Shown here: one piece after another, positions 43,163 through 51,750 of the stretch
Layout of the letters: each line of letters opens with the position of its first letter
Position numbering within the stretch: position 1 is the first letter of the stretch
Assembly: GCF_004799645.1 (NCBI RefSeq)
Contig: NZ_CP031305.1
Span: 682,001-746,000, forward strand
Source of the DNA: Natronorubrum bangense
Lineage (GTDB): Archaea > Halobacteriota > Halobacteria > Halobacteriales > Natrialbaceae
DNA length: 64,000 nucleotides
Reading direction: 5' to 3'
The notes under the pieces: generated by a model
What the model was told of the DNA's origin: nothing
The model's input: only the letters and a program-made list of their open reading frames with translations
The model's database searches: none
Program-made: the position numbers and the translations under genes

Positions 43163-44299
43163 TTAGCTCAGACTGGCGATCGACAGCTGGTCATCGTCCT
43201 CGTCTGCATTGTCGACATCGTTGTCTTCGTCGTCAACGTCGTTTTCCTCGTCGTCGACATCCTCGAGGTCTTCTGCGTCGGCGATAGTCAGTGAGTCGGC
43301 GGTCGCAGTGTCGATTGCAATCGAAGTCGCGGATGCCTGGGAGACGACTTCAGCATTGTCGACCTCATCGTTTTCGTCGTCAGCGACGTCGTTTTCCTCA
43401 TCCTCGGCAACATCGTTCTCCTCAGCTTCAGCAGTATCGTCCTCCTCATCCTCGGCAACATCGTTCTCCTCAGCTTCCTCGAGCTCTTCAACCGTCATCG
43501 AATCGATGACAATCGACTCGACATCGAACTGCTCGATGGTGAGCTCGCTGATCTCCTCTTCTTGGACATCGTTCTCCTCGTCTTCAGCGACGTCGTTCTC
43601 GTCGTCAGCGTCGTTCTCTTCATCTTCAGCGACGTCATTGTCCTCCGCGTCAGCATCGTTCTCGTCGTCATCGTTGAAGAGATCACCGACGAAATCAGAA
43701 ATGTCGTCGAGAAGTCCGTCATCTTCGACTTCTAGCTCGTCGATGGTCATCTGATCGACGTTCATCGATTCGATGGTGAGCTCCTCGATAGTGAGTTCGT
43801 CAGCGTCCTCGTCGATCAAATCCATTTCTTCGTCGGCGTCGTTCTCCTCATCAACGTCGTTCTCCTCATCAACGTCGTTCTCTTCGTCGGCGTCGTTCTC
43901 CTCATCCTCGTCAAGCTCGAGGTCCTCAATCGAGACGTTCTCGAACTCGAGCTGTTCGATCTGGATGTCAGAAATCGTCACTTCTTCGTTCGCGTTGTCC
44001 CCATTAGCGACGTCGTTCTCCTCGTCAGCATCGTTCTCGTCGTTTTCTTCATCGATTGCCTCGTCGAGTTCCTCTTCGTTGACATCGAGTTCATCGACGT
44101 TCAGTTCCTCAATCGTCGCGTTCTCGATCGTAACCTCCTCGAGATCGAGTGACTCTACCTGTACGTTTTCGAGTGTTACGCTCATGTCTCCGGCGTCGTC
44201 GCTCGTCCCTGCCATTGCACCTGCGAGGGCAGGCCCCCCCGAAAGAGCAACCATCAGCGCGACGAAAACGACACCGAGTTTCTGCGGTCGTGAAGCCAT
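43163..44299 (-). CDS. Secreted pentapeptide-repeat protein with hyperacidic linkers, paralog 1
   Basis: The 378-residue protein has a Sec-type signal (about residues 1-27, RPQKLGVVFVALMVALSGG, cleavage near ALAGA). The mature part alternates two kinds of segment. One is runs of five-residue repeats of the pattern hydrophobic-x-hydrophobic-x-x (for example VTLEN VQVES LDLEE; VTISD IQIEQ LEFEN; LTIEE LTIES MNVDQ), like the right-handed beta-helix of pentapeptide proteins. The other is linkers made almost only of D, E, N and V (EENDVDEEND-type). Five repeat blocks are visible. No cysteine, enzyme motif or membrane anchor is present. It is highly similar in plan and promoter to the next gene. 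Confidence 0.8.
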   Translation of the reverse strand: MASRPQKLGVVFVALMVALSGGPALAGAMAGTSDDAGDMSVTLENVQVESLDLEEVTIENATIEELNVDELDVNEEELDEAIDEENDENDADEENDVANGDNANEEVTISDIQIEQLEFENVSIEDLELDEDEENDADEENDVDEENDVDEENDADEEMDLIDEDADELTIEELTIESMNVDQMTIDELEVEDDGLLDDISDFVGDLFNDDDENDADAEDNDVAEDEENDADDENDVAEDEENDVQEEEISELTIEQFDVESIVIDSMTVEELEEAEENDVAEDEEDDTAEAEENDVAEDEENDVADDENDEVDNAEVVSQASATSIAIDTATADSLTIADAEDLEDVDDEENDVDDEDNDVDNADEDDDQLSIASLS

Positions 44300-44671
44300 G
44301 CGCTCGAGCCTACTGGCGGATCCGGGCTAAAACAAGCTGACTGTTACGGACTTGCGACAGGGAAACACACAGTTTGAGACCGCACTCAGTGCCCTAATCG
44401 TTCGTTCATCGTGTCCGCATGGAGAGTACCTCTGTAAGTAGCTACGGTTGATGAATCGTCTAATATTCCTTTTTTGCCTGCATGTGCCGCTTACTTATTA
44501 CACACTCTCGAGAACAACCTGTTACTGATCTCGATGGTGAACGGTCAAGTGGCAATACAGTACTGTCGGTGGGTGTGGCAAGAAATAGCGTAGTTGGAAC
44601 GGCTGATCAGTACCGCACTGACCGTTGGGATACGTCGTGCCGATCGCGGCTGATCAGGTAATGATCAGCGT
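44300..44671. other. 372 bp gap between the two pentapeptide/acidic paralogs
   Basis: The first 48 bases hold the promoter of paralog 1. The remainder carries AT-rich segments near 44461-44500 and no credible ORF. A terminator for paralog 2 is expected at about 44640-44671 but none is obvious. Confidence 0.5.
44316..44347 (-). promoter_or_regulatory. Conserved promoter block upstream of paralog 1
   Basis: These 32 bases are identical to 46098-46129, upstream of paralog 2, at the same distance from each ATG. On the coding strand they contain GTTTTAGCC, a TATA-like element about 30-35 bases before the ATG. Both genes are probably controlled alike. Confidence 0.65.
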
Positions 44672-46081
44672 TCAGACGGCGATCGAGAGCAGCCCATTGT
44701 CGTCATCCTCTTCTTCGTCGTCGAAGACGTCATTATCTTCCTCTTCGTCTTCATCGTCGACCTCTTCATCGTCGGTCTCCTCGAGGTCGGCAGCGTCGCC
44801 GAGAGTTAGCGAGTCGGCGGTCGCGTCACCGATGTCGATGGTGGACGCAGAGGCCTGTGAGACGGTCTCCTCGTCGTCAGCGACGTCGTTCTCTTCGTCA
44901 TCGTTCATCTCATCGTTGTCGTCGGCGAGGTCGTTCTCGTCGTCCGATTCGAGGTCATCCTCTTCGTCCGCGTTCATGTCGTCGTTGTCGTCAACGAGTT
45001 CGTCGTCTTCATCGTCAACCTCGTCCTCTTCGACCGCTTCGACAGTCATCGAGTCGATGGTGATCTCGTCAACGTCGAACTGCTCGATCGTCAGCGACTC
45101 GATGTGTTCCTCTTCAGCCTCGTCGTTTTCGTCGTCAGCCTCGTCGTTCTCCTCGTCATCGTTCATCTCATCGTTGTCGTCAGCGAGGCCGTTCTCTTCG
45201 TCGTCAGCCTCGTCGTTGTCGTCAGCGAGGCCGTTCTCTTCGTCGTCAGCCTCGTCGTTGTCGTCAGCGAGGCCGTTCTCTTCGTCGTCAGCCTCGTCGT
45301 TGTCGTCAGCGAGGCCGTTCTCTTCGTCGTCAGCCTCGTCGTTGTCGTCAGCGAGGCCGTTCTCCTCGTCGTTTTCAGGGGCTTCATCGTCGTCATCGAC
45401 GGTCAGCTCGTCGATGGTCATCGTCTCGACATCCATGGACTCGATGGTGAGCTCTTCGATGGTGAGCTCGTCAGCGTCCTCGTCGATCATGTCCATCTCG
45501 TCAGCCTCGTCGTCATCGTCGAGGCCGTTGTCCTCGTCATCAGCAGCGTCGGCGTCGTCATCCTCGTCCATCCCGTCGTCATCGAGGCCGTTGTCCTCGT
45601 CATTAGCAGCGTCATCTTCGTCGTCAACCTCCATCTCGTCGTCCTCATCGAGTTCGAGATCCTCGATCGAGACGTCCTCGAGTTCGAGGTTCTCAATCTC
45701 GATGTCGGAGATCGTCACTTCCTCATCGTCAGCGACATCGTTCTCTTCGTCGAGACCGTTGTCGTCAGCGACGTCGTTCTCGTCATCGTCGGCTTCGTCC
45801 GCGTCGTCATCGTCCATCTCGTCGTCAGCCTCGTCGAGTTCGTCCTCGAGCGCTTCGGTGTCCGCATCGAGGTTCTCAACGTTCAGCTCTTCGATCGTGG
45901 CATCCTCGATAGTGGCGGTATCGAGGTCGAGTGTCTCTACCTGTACGTTTTCGAGTGTTACGCTCATGTCTCCGGCATCGTCGTTCGCTCCTGTCGTTGC
46001 GCCTGCGAGGGCAGGCCCCCCCGAGAAGGCAACCATCAGCGCGATGAAAACGACGCCGAGTTTCTGCGGCCGTGAAACCAT
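44672..46081 (-). CDS. Secreted pentapeptide-repeat protein with hyperacidic linkers, paralog 2
   Basis: This 469-residue product is the tandem paralog of the gene at 43163-44299. The signal sequence is nearly identical (MVSRPQKLGVVFIALMVAFS). The five pentapeptide blocks align in order: MSVTLENVQVETLDLDTATI; VTISDIEIENLELEDVSIED; LTIEELTIESMDVETMTIDE; LTIEQFDVDEITIDSMTVEA; ASTIDIGDATADSLTLGDAA. The linkers differ and are longer, chiefly through a 42 bp unit repeated about five times (ENGLADDNDEADDE). The mature protein should be extremely negatively charged and may bind divalent cations. No known function is recognised. Confidence 0.8.
   Translation of the reverse strand: MVSRPQKLGVVFIALMVAFSGGPALAGATTGANDDAGDMSVTLENVQVETLDLDTATIEDATIEELNVENLDADTEALEDELDEADDEMDDDDADEADDDENDVADDNGLDEENDVADDEEVTISDIEIENLELEDVSIEDLELDEDDEMEVDDEDDAANDEDNGLDDDGMDEDDDADAADDEDNGLDDDDEADEMDMIDEDADELTIEELTIESMDVETMTIDELTVDDDDEAPENDEENGLADDNDEADDEENGLADDNDEADDEENGLADDNDEADDEENGLADDNDEADDEENGLADDNDEMNDDEENDEADDENDEAEEEHIESLTIEQFDVDEITIDSMTVEAVEEDEVDDEDDELVDDNDDMNADEEDDLESDDENDLADDNDEMNDDEENDVADDEETVSQASASTIDIGDATADSLTLGDAADLEETDDEEVDDEDEEEDNDVFDDEEEDDDNGLLSIAV
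45185..45394 (-). repeat. 42 bp tandem repeat inside paralog 2
   Basis: The start of each unit (GAGGCCGTTCTC on the + strand) occurs at 45185, 45227, 45269, 45311 and 45353, exactly 42 bases apart. Each unit encodes 14 residues of Asp/Glu/Asn-rich linker; the last unit diverges. The identity between copies indicates recent expansion. Confidence 0.9.
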
Positions 46082-46414
46082 GCGCTCAATCCTACCAGCG
46101 GATCCGGGCTAAAACAAGCTGACTGTTACAGAAGTATCTCGATGAAACGTACAGTTTGAAACCGTGTAACGGTCCGTAATCCGATGTTCATCCCGTCGGC
46201 AGCGATGAGAGTCAGTGGATCGAAAACTGGGTGGGACGTGCGACCGCGCATCTGCATTGTGCCTGCGACCGCCACCGGCGTCCCCCATCTACTGGAGAAC
46301 AGAACGTTTACCCACGGATCCGTGTTCTAATGGTCAGATCGAGTGATAGATGTCGATCGGCAGGTCAGGCACAAATCTTCACTGACTTACGTCAGACGGC
46401 ACAACACACGATCA
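46082..46414. other. 333 bp region between paralog 2 and tgtA
   Basis: It contains the paralog 2 promoter (46098-46129) and, further right, the tgtA promoter side. Short open frames here have no gene-like composition. No RNA gene is recognised. Confidence 0.5.
46098..46129 (-). promoter_or_regulatory. Conserved promoter block upstream of paralog 2
   Basis: This block is identical over 32 bases to 44316-44347, including the TATA-like GTTTTAGCC (coding strand) and a GGATCC palindrome. The identity outlasts the divergence in the linkers, consistent with functional retention or recent duplication. Confidence 0.65.
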
Positions 46415-47896
46415 ATGCGCGAGTGCTTTGAAGTCCGGGATACCGACGTTGGCGGCCGAATCGGCGAGCTCACGGTGCCGCGTGCCGACGTTACCGTCGA
46501 GACACCGGCACTGCTGCCAGTTATCAACCCGAATCTGGATACGATCGCTCCCCGCCGGCTCGCCACCGAGTTCGGTGCTGAAATCCTGATCACGAACTCG
46601 TATATTATCCATGGGACGGATGACGTTCGCGAGCAGGCACTCGAGGACGGGCTCCACGACCTGCTCGATTTCCCGGGCGCGATCATGACCGACTCGGGCT
46701 CGTTCCAGCTCTCCGAGTACGGCGAGATCGACGTCACGACAGAGGAGATCCTCGAGTTTCAACACGCTATCGGCTCCGATATCGCCACCCCGGTCGACAT
46801 CCCGACGCCGCCGGACGTCTCCCGCGAGCGCGCCGAAGACGAACTCGCCACCACGCAGGAACGCCTCGAACTCGCCGACGAGATCGACACGGGCGAGATG
46901 CTCGTCAGCGCCCCCGTCCAGGGCTCGACATATCCGGATCTCCGTGAAGCGGCGGGGAGACATGCCGACGGCACCGACCTCGACGTCTTCCCCGTCGGCG
47001 CGGTCGTCCCGCTGATGAACGACTATCGGTACGACGACATGATCGACGCCGTCGCAGCCGCCAAACGAGGGCTGGGAGCCGACGCACCGGTTCACCTCTT
47101 CGGGGCCGGCCACCCCATGATGTTCGCACTTGCCGCGGCGATGGGCTGTGATCTGTTCGATTCGGCTGCATACGCCCTCTACGCCCGAGACGACCGCTAT
47201 CTCACGGTTCGGGGGACACGCCACCTCGAGGATCTCGACTATCTCCCGTGTTCGTGTCCCGTCTGTACGGCTCACTCGCCAGCTGACCTCCGGGCACTGC
47301 CCGACGACGAGCGTGAGGAAGCACTCGCCGCCCACAACCTCCACGTCACCTTCGAGGAGATCCGCCGGATCAAGCAGGCAATCCGCGCGGGCAACCTTCT
47401 CGAACTCGTCGAACAGCGCGCCCGGGCCCACCCCACGATGCTCGATGGCTATCGAACCCTGCTCGACCACGCTGCCCAACTCGAGCGCGCCGATCCCGTC
47501 TCGAAAGGCGCCTTTTTTTACACCTCTCACGAGAGCGCCCGCCGGCCAGAAGTCCTGCGCCATCACCAGCACCTCGATCGGCTGTCGGTTCCCGACTCGC
47601 TGTTTCTCACCGAGGGGAGTTCCGCACGCGGTGACGAGTTCGACGACTCCTGGCGGGTCAAACCGCCGTTTGGCCCCTTCCCGCGTGCGCTTTCGAAGAG
47701 CTACCCACTGACTGCAGAAGCGCCCGACCGGACCGACCGCGCCGCGCTCGAGGCTGCTGCCGACGGTGTCACCCGGCTCGTCGAATCGAATCCGGAGACC
47801 GAGGTCACGCTGGGTCACAAGGGGTGGCCTGCTGGTGTGCTCGAGACGCTCCCCGAGGAGGTAGCCCTGGTCGACCTGACTGCGGATCGAACGTAA
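46415..47896 (+). CDS. tgtA: tRNA-guanine(15) transglycosylase (archaeosine)
   Basis: TgtA swaps guanine 15 of tRNA for preQ0, the first tRNA step of archaeosine formation. The 493-residue protein has the TIM-barrel motifs [38 protein letters not shown] (with catalytic Asp), [18 protein letters not shown] and [16 protein letters not shown]. The zinc site is [10 protein letters not shown] followed by a His ([10 protein letters not shown]). A C-terminal extension of about 150 residues lacks the PUA domain sequence seen in some archaea. ATG 46415 ([17 protein letters not shown]) is chosen. arcS, acting next, lies 9 kb downstream, with the nos genes between. Confidence 0.94.
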   Translation: MRECFEVRDTDVGGRIGELTVPRADVTVETPALLPVINPNLDTIAPRRLATEFGAEILITNSYIIHGTDDVREQALEDGLHDLLDFPGAIMTDSGSFQLSEYGEIDVTTEEILEFQHAIGSDIATPVDIPTPPDVSRERAEDELATTQERLELADEIDTGEMLVSAPVQGSTYPDLREAAGRHADGTDLDVFPVGAVVPLMNDYRYDDMIDAVAAAKRGLGADAPVHLFGAGHPMMFALAAAMGCDLFDSAAYALYARDDRYLTVRGTRHLEDLDYLPCSCPVCTAHSPADLRALPDDEREEALAAHNLHVTFEEIRRIKQAIRAGNLLELVEQRARAHPTMLDGYRTLLDHAAQLERADPVSKGAFFYTSHESARRPEVLRHHQHLDRLSVPDSLFLTEGSSARGDEFDDSWRVKPPFGPFPRALSKSYPLTAEAPDRTDRAALEAAADGVTRLVESNPETEVTLGHKGWPAGVLETLPEEVALVDLTADRT

Positions 47897-48052
47897 CGCT
47901 GTCAACGAACAGTCAGTTCCCCGGTGTGTCACACAGCTCGTCGCCGACGGAGTGTCACTATTTGCATACTCTGTGTGAACGTCGGGCCGGTCGGAACGTC
48001 CGTGTTGGCGCCCAGACGACGGCCCACAGCTTCGTTCGAGGTGTGAACCAAA

Positions 48053-48062
48053 CTGTATATTT
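48053..48062 (+). promoter_or_regulatory. TATA-like element of the nosDFY operon
   Basis: TGTATATTTT lies about 25-30 bases before the GTG start region of nosD, in an AT-rich window within GC-rich DNA. It is followed by a perfect palindrome and then the start codon, as expected for a regulated leaderless transcript. Confidence 0.55.
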
Positions 48063-48068
48063 TCTGTA

Positions 48069-48081
48069 GGTGCTAAGCACC
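48069..48081. promoter_or_regulatory. Perfect 6-1-6 palindrome before nosD, candidate operator
   Basis: GGTGCTAAGCACC is GGTGCT, one base, AGCACC, a perfect inverted repeat located between the TATA-like element (48053-48062) and the GTG at 48086. A repressor bound here would block initiation. Which regulator uses it is unknown. Confidence 0.55.
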
Positions 48082-48085
48082 AGGC

Positions 48086-50023
48086 GTGTTCGACCTGTCT
48101 CTGACAAACGTATTTCTGGGTCTGCTCTTTCTCGTCGTTCTCGGTGGTCTCGGGCTGTTCGTCGTCGACGCGGGCTCGACGACACCCGATCCCGTCGAGT
48201 TCGACGATACGGTCCCTATCGGCCTCACACTCGAGTCCGAGCGCGGACTCGATGAGGAGGTCGAACTGCCGCGTGCGCAGGTGTTCTATTCCCAGTATCA
48301 GTACGTTGTCGGGTACTACGGGGTCGAAACATTCGTCGATGACCGCCAACGGGCGGAACACGAACAGCTATTCGGTCACCCACTTGCGGTGTACGTCTCC
48401 GACTACAGTGACACCGAACTCGAACTGACGGATGACAACTATCCAGTTACCGATCCAGCACCTGGATGGACGACTGCCGAATCGGCGTGGTTCGTCGTCG
48501 ACAGTGACGCTCGAACGCCTGCCGGCGAGACGATCGTCCCGTTTAGCGACGCCGATGACGCAGCAGCGTTCCAGGACGAGCACGGCGGCACTATCCACAG
48601 CTGGGAGTCGGTTCTCGAGCGCTCGTTCGACCGTGACGATGCGACGGTCGCCCGCGACCGTGTCGACGACTACCACCAGCTGGCGGACGAACGGGTCGAG
48701 GCAACTGCCGACCTCACGGAGCGACAGACGTCGCTCGTCGTCGGTGAAGACACCGACACCGTCCAGGCGGCGATCGACGACGCCCCGGCGAACACGACGG
48801 TCGTCGTTCCCGAAGGCACCTACGAGGAACAGCTCGAGATCGACAAGCCGCTCACGCTCGTCGGCGACGGTGACGTCGTGCTACGTGGCGACGGAAACGG
48901 GACGGTCGTGACCGTCACCGACGAGCGGGTGGCCCTCCAGAACCTCGAGCTCACCGGCGTCGGAAACGTCACGAGATCGGGCGATGAGATTCCCGTCGAG
49001 GTCGACGACGAGGAGTGGGACGCAGCCTTCCTGCAACATTACGCCGGCACCGACGCCGGGATAGCAGCCTACGACGCCGACGAACTCCTGGTCCAGGATG
49101 TCGACATCGACACACCGGCGAGCGGGATCATCGCCTACCAAAGCGATGATCTCGCCATTCGTAACGTGACCGTCGAAGGACACGATGATCCGACCGACGG
49201 ACTCGCCGGCATGCTAATCTTCCAGTCACCGGGTGTGATCGAGAACTCGACGGTCCATGGCAGCCAAAACGGCATCTATCTCTACCGATCTCCAAGCACT
49301 GTCACCCGGTCGAATACGGCCGTTGGCAACCGGCTTGGGATCCACCTGATGCATACGGACGACATCCTCATCGCGGACAACGACCTCCAGCACCAGCAAC
49401 ACACCGGCATCTACATCATGACCGGCCCCGAGCGAAACGCAGTCGTTGGAAACACGGTCGAAGGCACGGAGTACGGCATTACCACGGGCGGGAGTGATAC
49501 GTACGTTGCAGCGAACATCGTCGAGAGATCCGACATCGGGCTGCGTATCGATACGACAGGCTCGATTTACGAAGACAACGTCATCGCCGGCAACGACGTC
49601 GGCACAGACGTTGCCGCCGTACTGCCCACCAACCGCGTCGTTGGCAACGATTTCGTCGGCAACGACGAACACGCCACCACGACGTGGGGTCCACTCCGGA
49701 TCTGGACCCACGACGGCGCAGGCAACTACTGGCAGGGCGGTGCCACCGTTGCCGACGGCGCCCACGCCGACCAGTCGTACACACCGACGAACGCTCTCGA
49801 CAAACGGCTCCACCTGACCGACGGCACACCGACGCTCGCTCGAGCACCAGCACTCCAGGCGCTTGCTGGTCTCGAGGGGTCGGTGCCCGGGATGCGAACC
49901 GGCAGTATCGTCGATCAGGCACCGCTCTGTGAGCCACACAACCCGGCCCTGCTCGAGCAGACCGAGTGGGCCGACCACGCCTGGCCCTGTTACGAAACCA
50001 CACGCACGACGAGCCATGACTAA
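48086..50023 (+). CDS. nosD: NosD copper-maturation protein with N-terminal NosL-like region (paralog 1)
   Basis: NosD is an exported protein that, with NosFY, helps assemble copper in nitrous oxide reductase. The 645-residue product starts at GTG 48086 with one signal/anchor helix (FLGLLFLVVLGGLGLFVV). Residues 60-200 resemble the last part of NosL (HPLAVYVSDYSDTELE, then GETIVPFSDADDAAAFQDEH) but lack the CxxCxM metal motif. From about 210 comes the pectin-lyase-like beta-helix with repeats such as VVGNTVEGTEYGITTGG and NRLGIHLMHTDDILIADNDL. A conserved Cys pair ends the protein (CEPHNPALLEQTEW ... WPC). Its stop overlaps nosF by eight bases. Confidence 0.9.
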   Translation: MFDLSLTNVFLGLLFLVVLGGLGLFVVDAGSTTPDPVEFDDTVPIGLTLESERGLDEEVELPRAQVFYSQYQYVVGYYGVETFVDDRQRAEHEQLFGHPLAVYVSDYSDTELELTDDNYPVTDPAPGWTTAESAWFVVDSDARTPAGETIVPFSDADDAAAFQDEHGGTIHSWESVLERSFDRDDATVARDRVDDYHQLADERVEATADLTERQTSLVVGEDTDTVQAAIDDAPANTTVVVPEGTYEEQLEIDKPLTLVGDGDVVLRGDGNGTVVTVTDERVALQNLELTGVGNVTRSGDEIPVEVDDEEWDAAFLQHYAGTDAGIAAYDADELLVQDVDIDTPASGIIAYQSDDLAIRNVTVEGHDDPTDGLAGMLIFQSPGVIENSTVHGSQNGIYLYRSPSTVTRSNTAVGNRLGIHLMHTDDILIADNDLQHQQHTGIYIMTGPERNAVVGNTVEGTEYGITTGGSDTYVAANIVERSDIGLRIDTTGSIYEDNVIAGNDVGTDVAAVLPTNRVVGNDFVGNDEHATTTWGPLRIWTHDGAGNYWQGGATVADGAHADQSYTPTNALDKRLHLTDGTPTLARAPALQALAGLEGSVPGMRTGSIVDQAPLCEPHNPALLEQTEWADHAWPCYETTRTTSHD

Positions 50024-50753
50024 CCAGACACCAATACTCGAGGCGACCGGTATCGATCACGACTACGGGACGGTCTCCATTCTCCAGGACGTCTCAGCGA
50101 CTATCCAGAGCGGAGCCGTCACGGCACTTATCGGCCCGAACGGGGCCGGCAAAACAACGTTCATTCGTGGACTTGCCGGCCTGCACGAGCCGACGGCGGG
50201 CGAGTTCACCTACCACGGCCCCGACACCGCACGGCAGATTGGCTACCTCCCCCAACATCCATCGTTCCGACCCGGATTTACCGTCTTGGAGACGATGCAG
50301 TTCTATACCTCACTCGTCGGTGCAGACGAGACGGAGGCGATGCGGTATCTCGACCGCGTCGGACTTGCGGACGCAGCCGATCGACCGGTCGAGGCGCTTT
50401 CGGGAGGAATGACACGGCTACTCGGTATCGCACAGGCGACGGTTGGTGATCCACCTGTCGTCATCCTCGACGAACCCGGCAGTGGACTCGATCCAGGGAT
50501 GAGCATGCACGTGTTCGACATCGCGTCGGATCTCGCTGACGATGGCATTGCGGTCCTGCTGAGTTCACACTACTTAGAACTCGTCGAACGGGTCGCAGAC
50601 ACCGTCTTGATCCTTTCGAACGGTCAGCTCATCGAACAGGGGTCGATCACCCAGCTGCAGTCGAAACTGGGTGCCGACTCGCTGCGATCGGTGTATAAAA
50701 ACGCGGTCGGCGGTGACCTTGCTACGGTCGACGTACAGGGTGAGCGCGCATGA
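50016..50753 (+). CDS. nosF: NosF, ABC transporter ATP-binding protein
   Basis: The 245-residue ATPase drives the Nos maturation transporter. Walker A is GPNGAGKTTF at about residue 39, the Q loop lies in YLPQHPSFRPG, the signature reads EALSGGMTRLLGIAQ, and Walker B is VVILDEPGSGLD, followed by the H loop (LLSSHYLELVE). All are complete. ATG 50016 overlaps the nosD end by eight bases, and its TGA overlaps the nosY ATG, so the three genes are translationally coupled. It is the only Nos-type ATPase in the window, so it probably serves all three NosD proteins. Confidence 0.93.
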   Translation: MTNQTPILEATGIDHDYGTVSILQDVSATIQSGAVTALIGPNGAGKTTFIRGLAGLHEPTAGEFTYHGPDTARQIGYLPQHPSFRPGFTVLETMQFYTSLVGADETEAMRYLDRVGLADAADRPVEALSGGMTRLLGIAQATVGDPPVVILDEPGSGLDPGMSMHVFDIASDLADDGIAVLLSSHYLELVERVADTVLILSNGQLIEQGSITQLQSKLGADSLRSVYKNAVGGDLATVDVQGERA

Positions 50754-51646
50754 GCGGCGATGTGCAGTCGACGGGCGCCGGCACGGCTGTCCAGGAAGGC
50801 GACACCGAAACCGAACACCCGAGTCCAACAGCACCTGGGTCGAGTCGACTCCTCAAAACGATCGTGGGACGCGAACTCCAGACGATCGTCCGGACGCGCA
50901 TGTTTTTCATCCTCGGAATCGCGTTCGCTGCCGTCTTGCTGGGGATCGCCTGGGTTGGTGGCAGCGTCGAAGCTGGCTACGTTCCAACCGTGGTCGATCT
51001 CCTGACACCACTCGAGTTGCTCGTCCCGGTCATCGCCATCGCGTTTGGCTATCGTGCGATTCTCGGCGACGAACAGCGCGGCGAACTCGACGTCCTCGAG
51101 ACGTATCCCATCTCGAATCGCGAGATCGTACTAGGCGTCTACGCCGGCAGAGCCGTCGGCCTGCTCACGGTAATCCTCGTTCCGCTCGTGGCTGTCGCGG
51201 CGATGGTGTTTCTGTTCGAAGCCGATGGGCTCTCGATCTATGCGACACATTCCGGTGCTGACTCACCGATCCTGTTCGCCCGATTCATCGTCCTGACGCT
51301 GCTGTTTGCCCTGACCGTGCTTGCCGTCGCAATCGCGATTTCGTCGCTCGTCAGTGCGACGCGGAGTGCCCTCGCACTCTCGGTCGTCGCCCTCGTTGGG
51401 CTGGTGATCGGGCTGGACCTGCTGTTGGTCTATGGCTTCTCGATTGGGCTGATCGGTGACTCGGCGCTCATCCATTCGCTTGCGATCAGTCCACTCAGCG
51501 CCTACCGCGGGCTCGTCTTCGAGAGCGTTGTCGTGGTTGCTGCGGGGACTGGGCCAGCAGTTGCGTCGCCGATCGCAAGCATCGTCGGACTCGTCGTCTG
51601 GCTTGGTGCGTCGCTCGGAATCGCGGTGTGGGCACTGAACCGGTAA
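50750..51646 (+). CDS. nosY: NosY, ABC transporter permease
   Basis: The 298-residue membrane protein has a polar, acidic 35-residue N-terminus, then six hydrophobic segments: about 51-70, 82-98, 125-150, 173-198, 205-229 and 266-292. The motif between helices 2 and 3, YRAILGDEQRGELDVLETYP plus ISNREIV, is the conserved cytoplasmic loop of NosY/ABC-2 permeases that contacts NosF. It couples with NosD across the membrane. The ATGA overlap with nosF fixes the start. The operon seems to end here; the next gene has its own TATA-like element. Confidence 0.92.
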   Translation: MSGDVQSTGAGTAVQEGDTETEHPSPTAPGSSRLLKTIVGRELQTIVRTRMFFILGIAFAAVLLGIAWVGGSVEAGYVPTVVDLLTPLELLVPVIAIAFGYRAILGDEQRGELDVLETYPISNREIVLGVYAGRAVGLLTVILVPLVAVAAMVFLFEADGLSIYATHSGADSPILFARFIVLTLLFALTVLAVAIAISSLVSATRSALALSVVALVGLVIGLDLLLVYGFSIGLIGDSALIHSLAISPLSAYRGLVFESVVVVAAGTGPAVASPIASIVGLVVWLGASLGIAVWALNR

Positions 51647-51715
51647 CCGAACTCGAGACACAGACTCGACGGTTCGCTCGTTTTGCAGCATAATACCCCT
51701 GTGCATCAAGCGATA

Positions 51716-51726
51716 ACAGTTATAAG
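51716..51726 (+). promoter_or_regulatory. TATA-like element of the exported ferredoxin gene
   Basis: CAGTTATAAGC is placed about 27 bases before ATG 51751, the standard haloarchaeal spacing for a leaderless transcript. Inference from spacing only. Confidence 0.5.
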
Positions 51727-51750
51727 CTGAGGCGGGGTCGGGATGTGTCC

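Noticed and set aside
44625..46112. 495-codon serine-rich forward ORF over paralog 2
   Set aside because: It is the complement of the D/E-rich repeats and would be almost pure serine; the reverse strand has a signal peptide and pentads.
46412..48361. 649-codon reverse-strand ORF across tgtA
   Set aside because: Antisense shadow in GC-rich coding DNA; tgtA has all its family motifs on the + strand.
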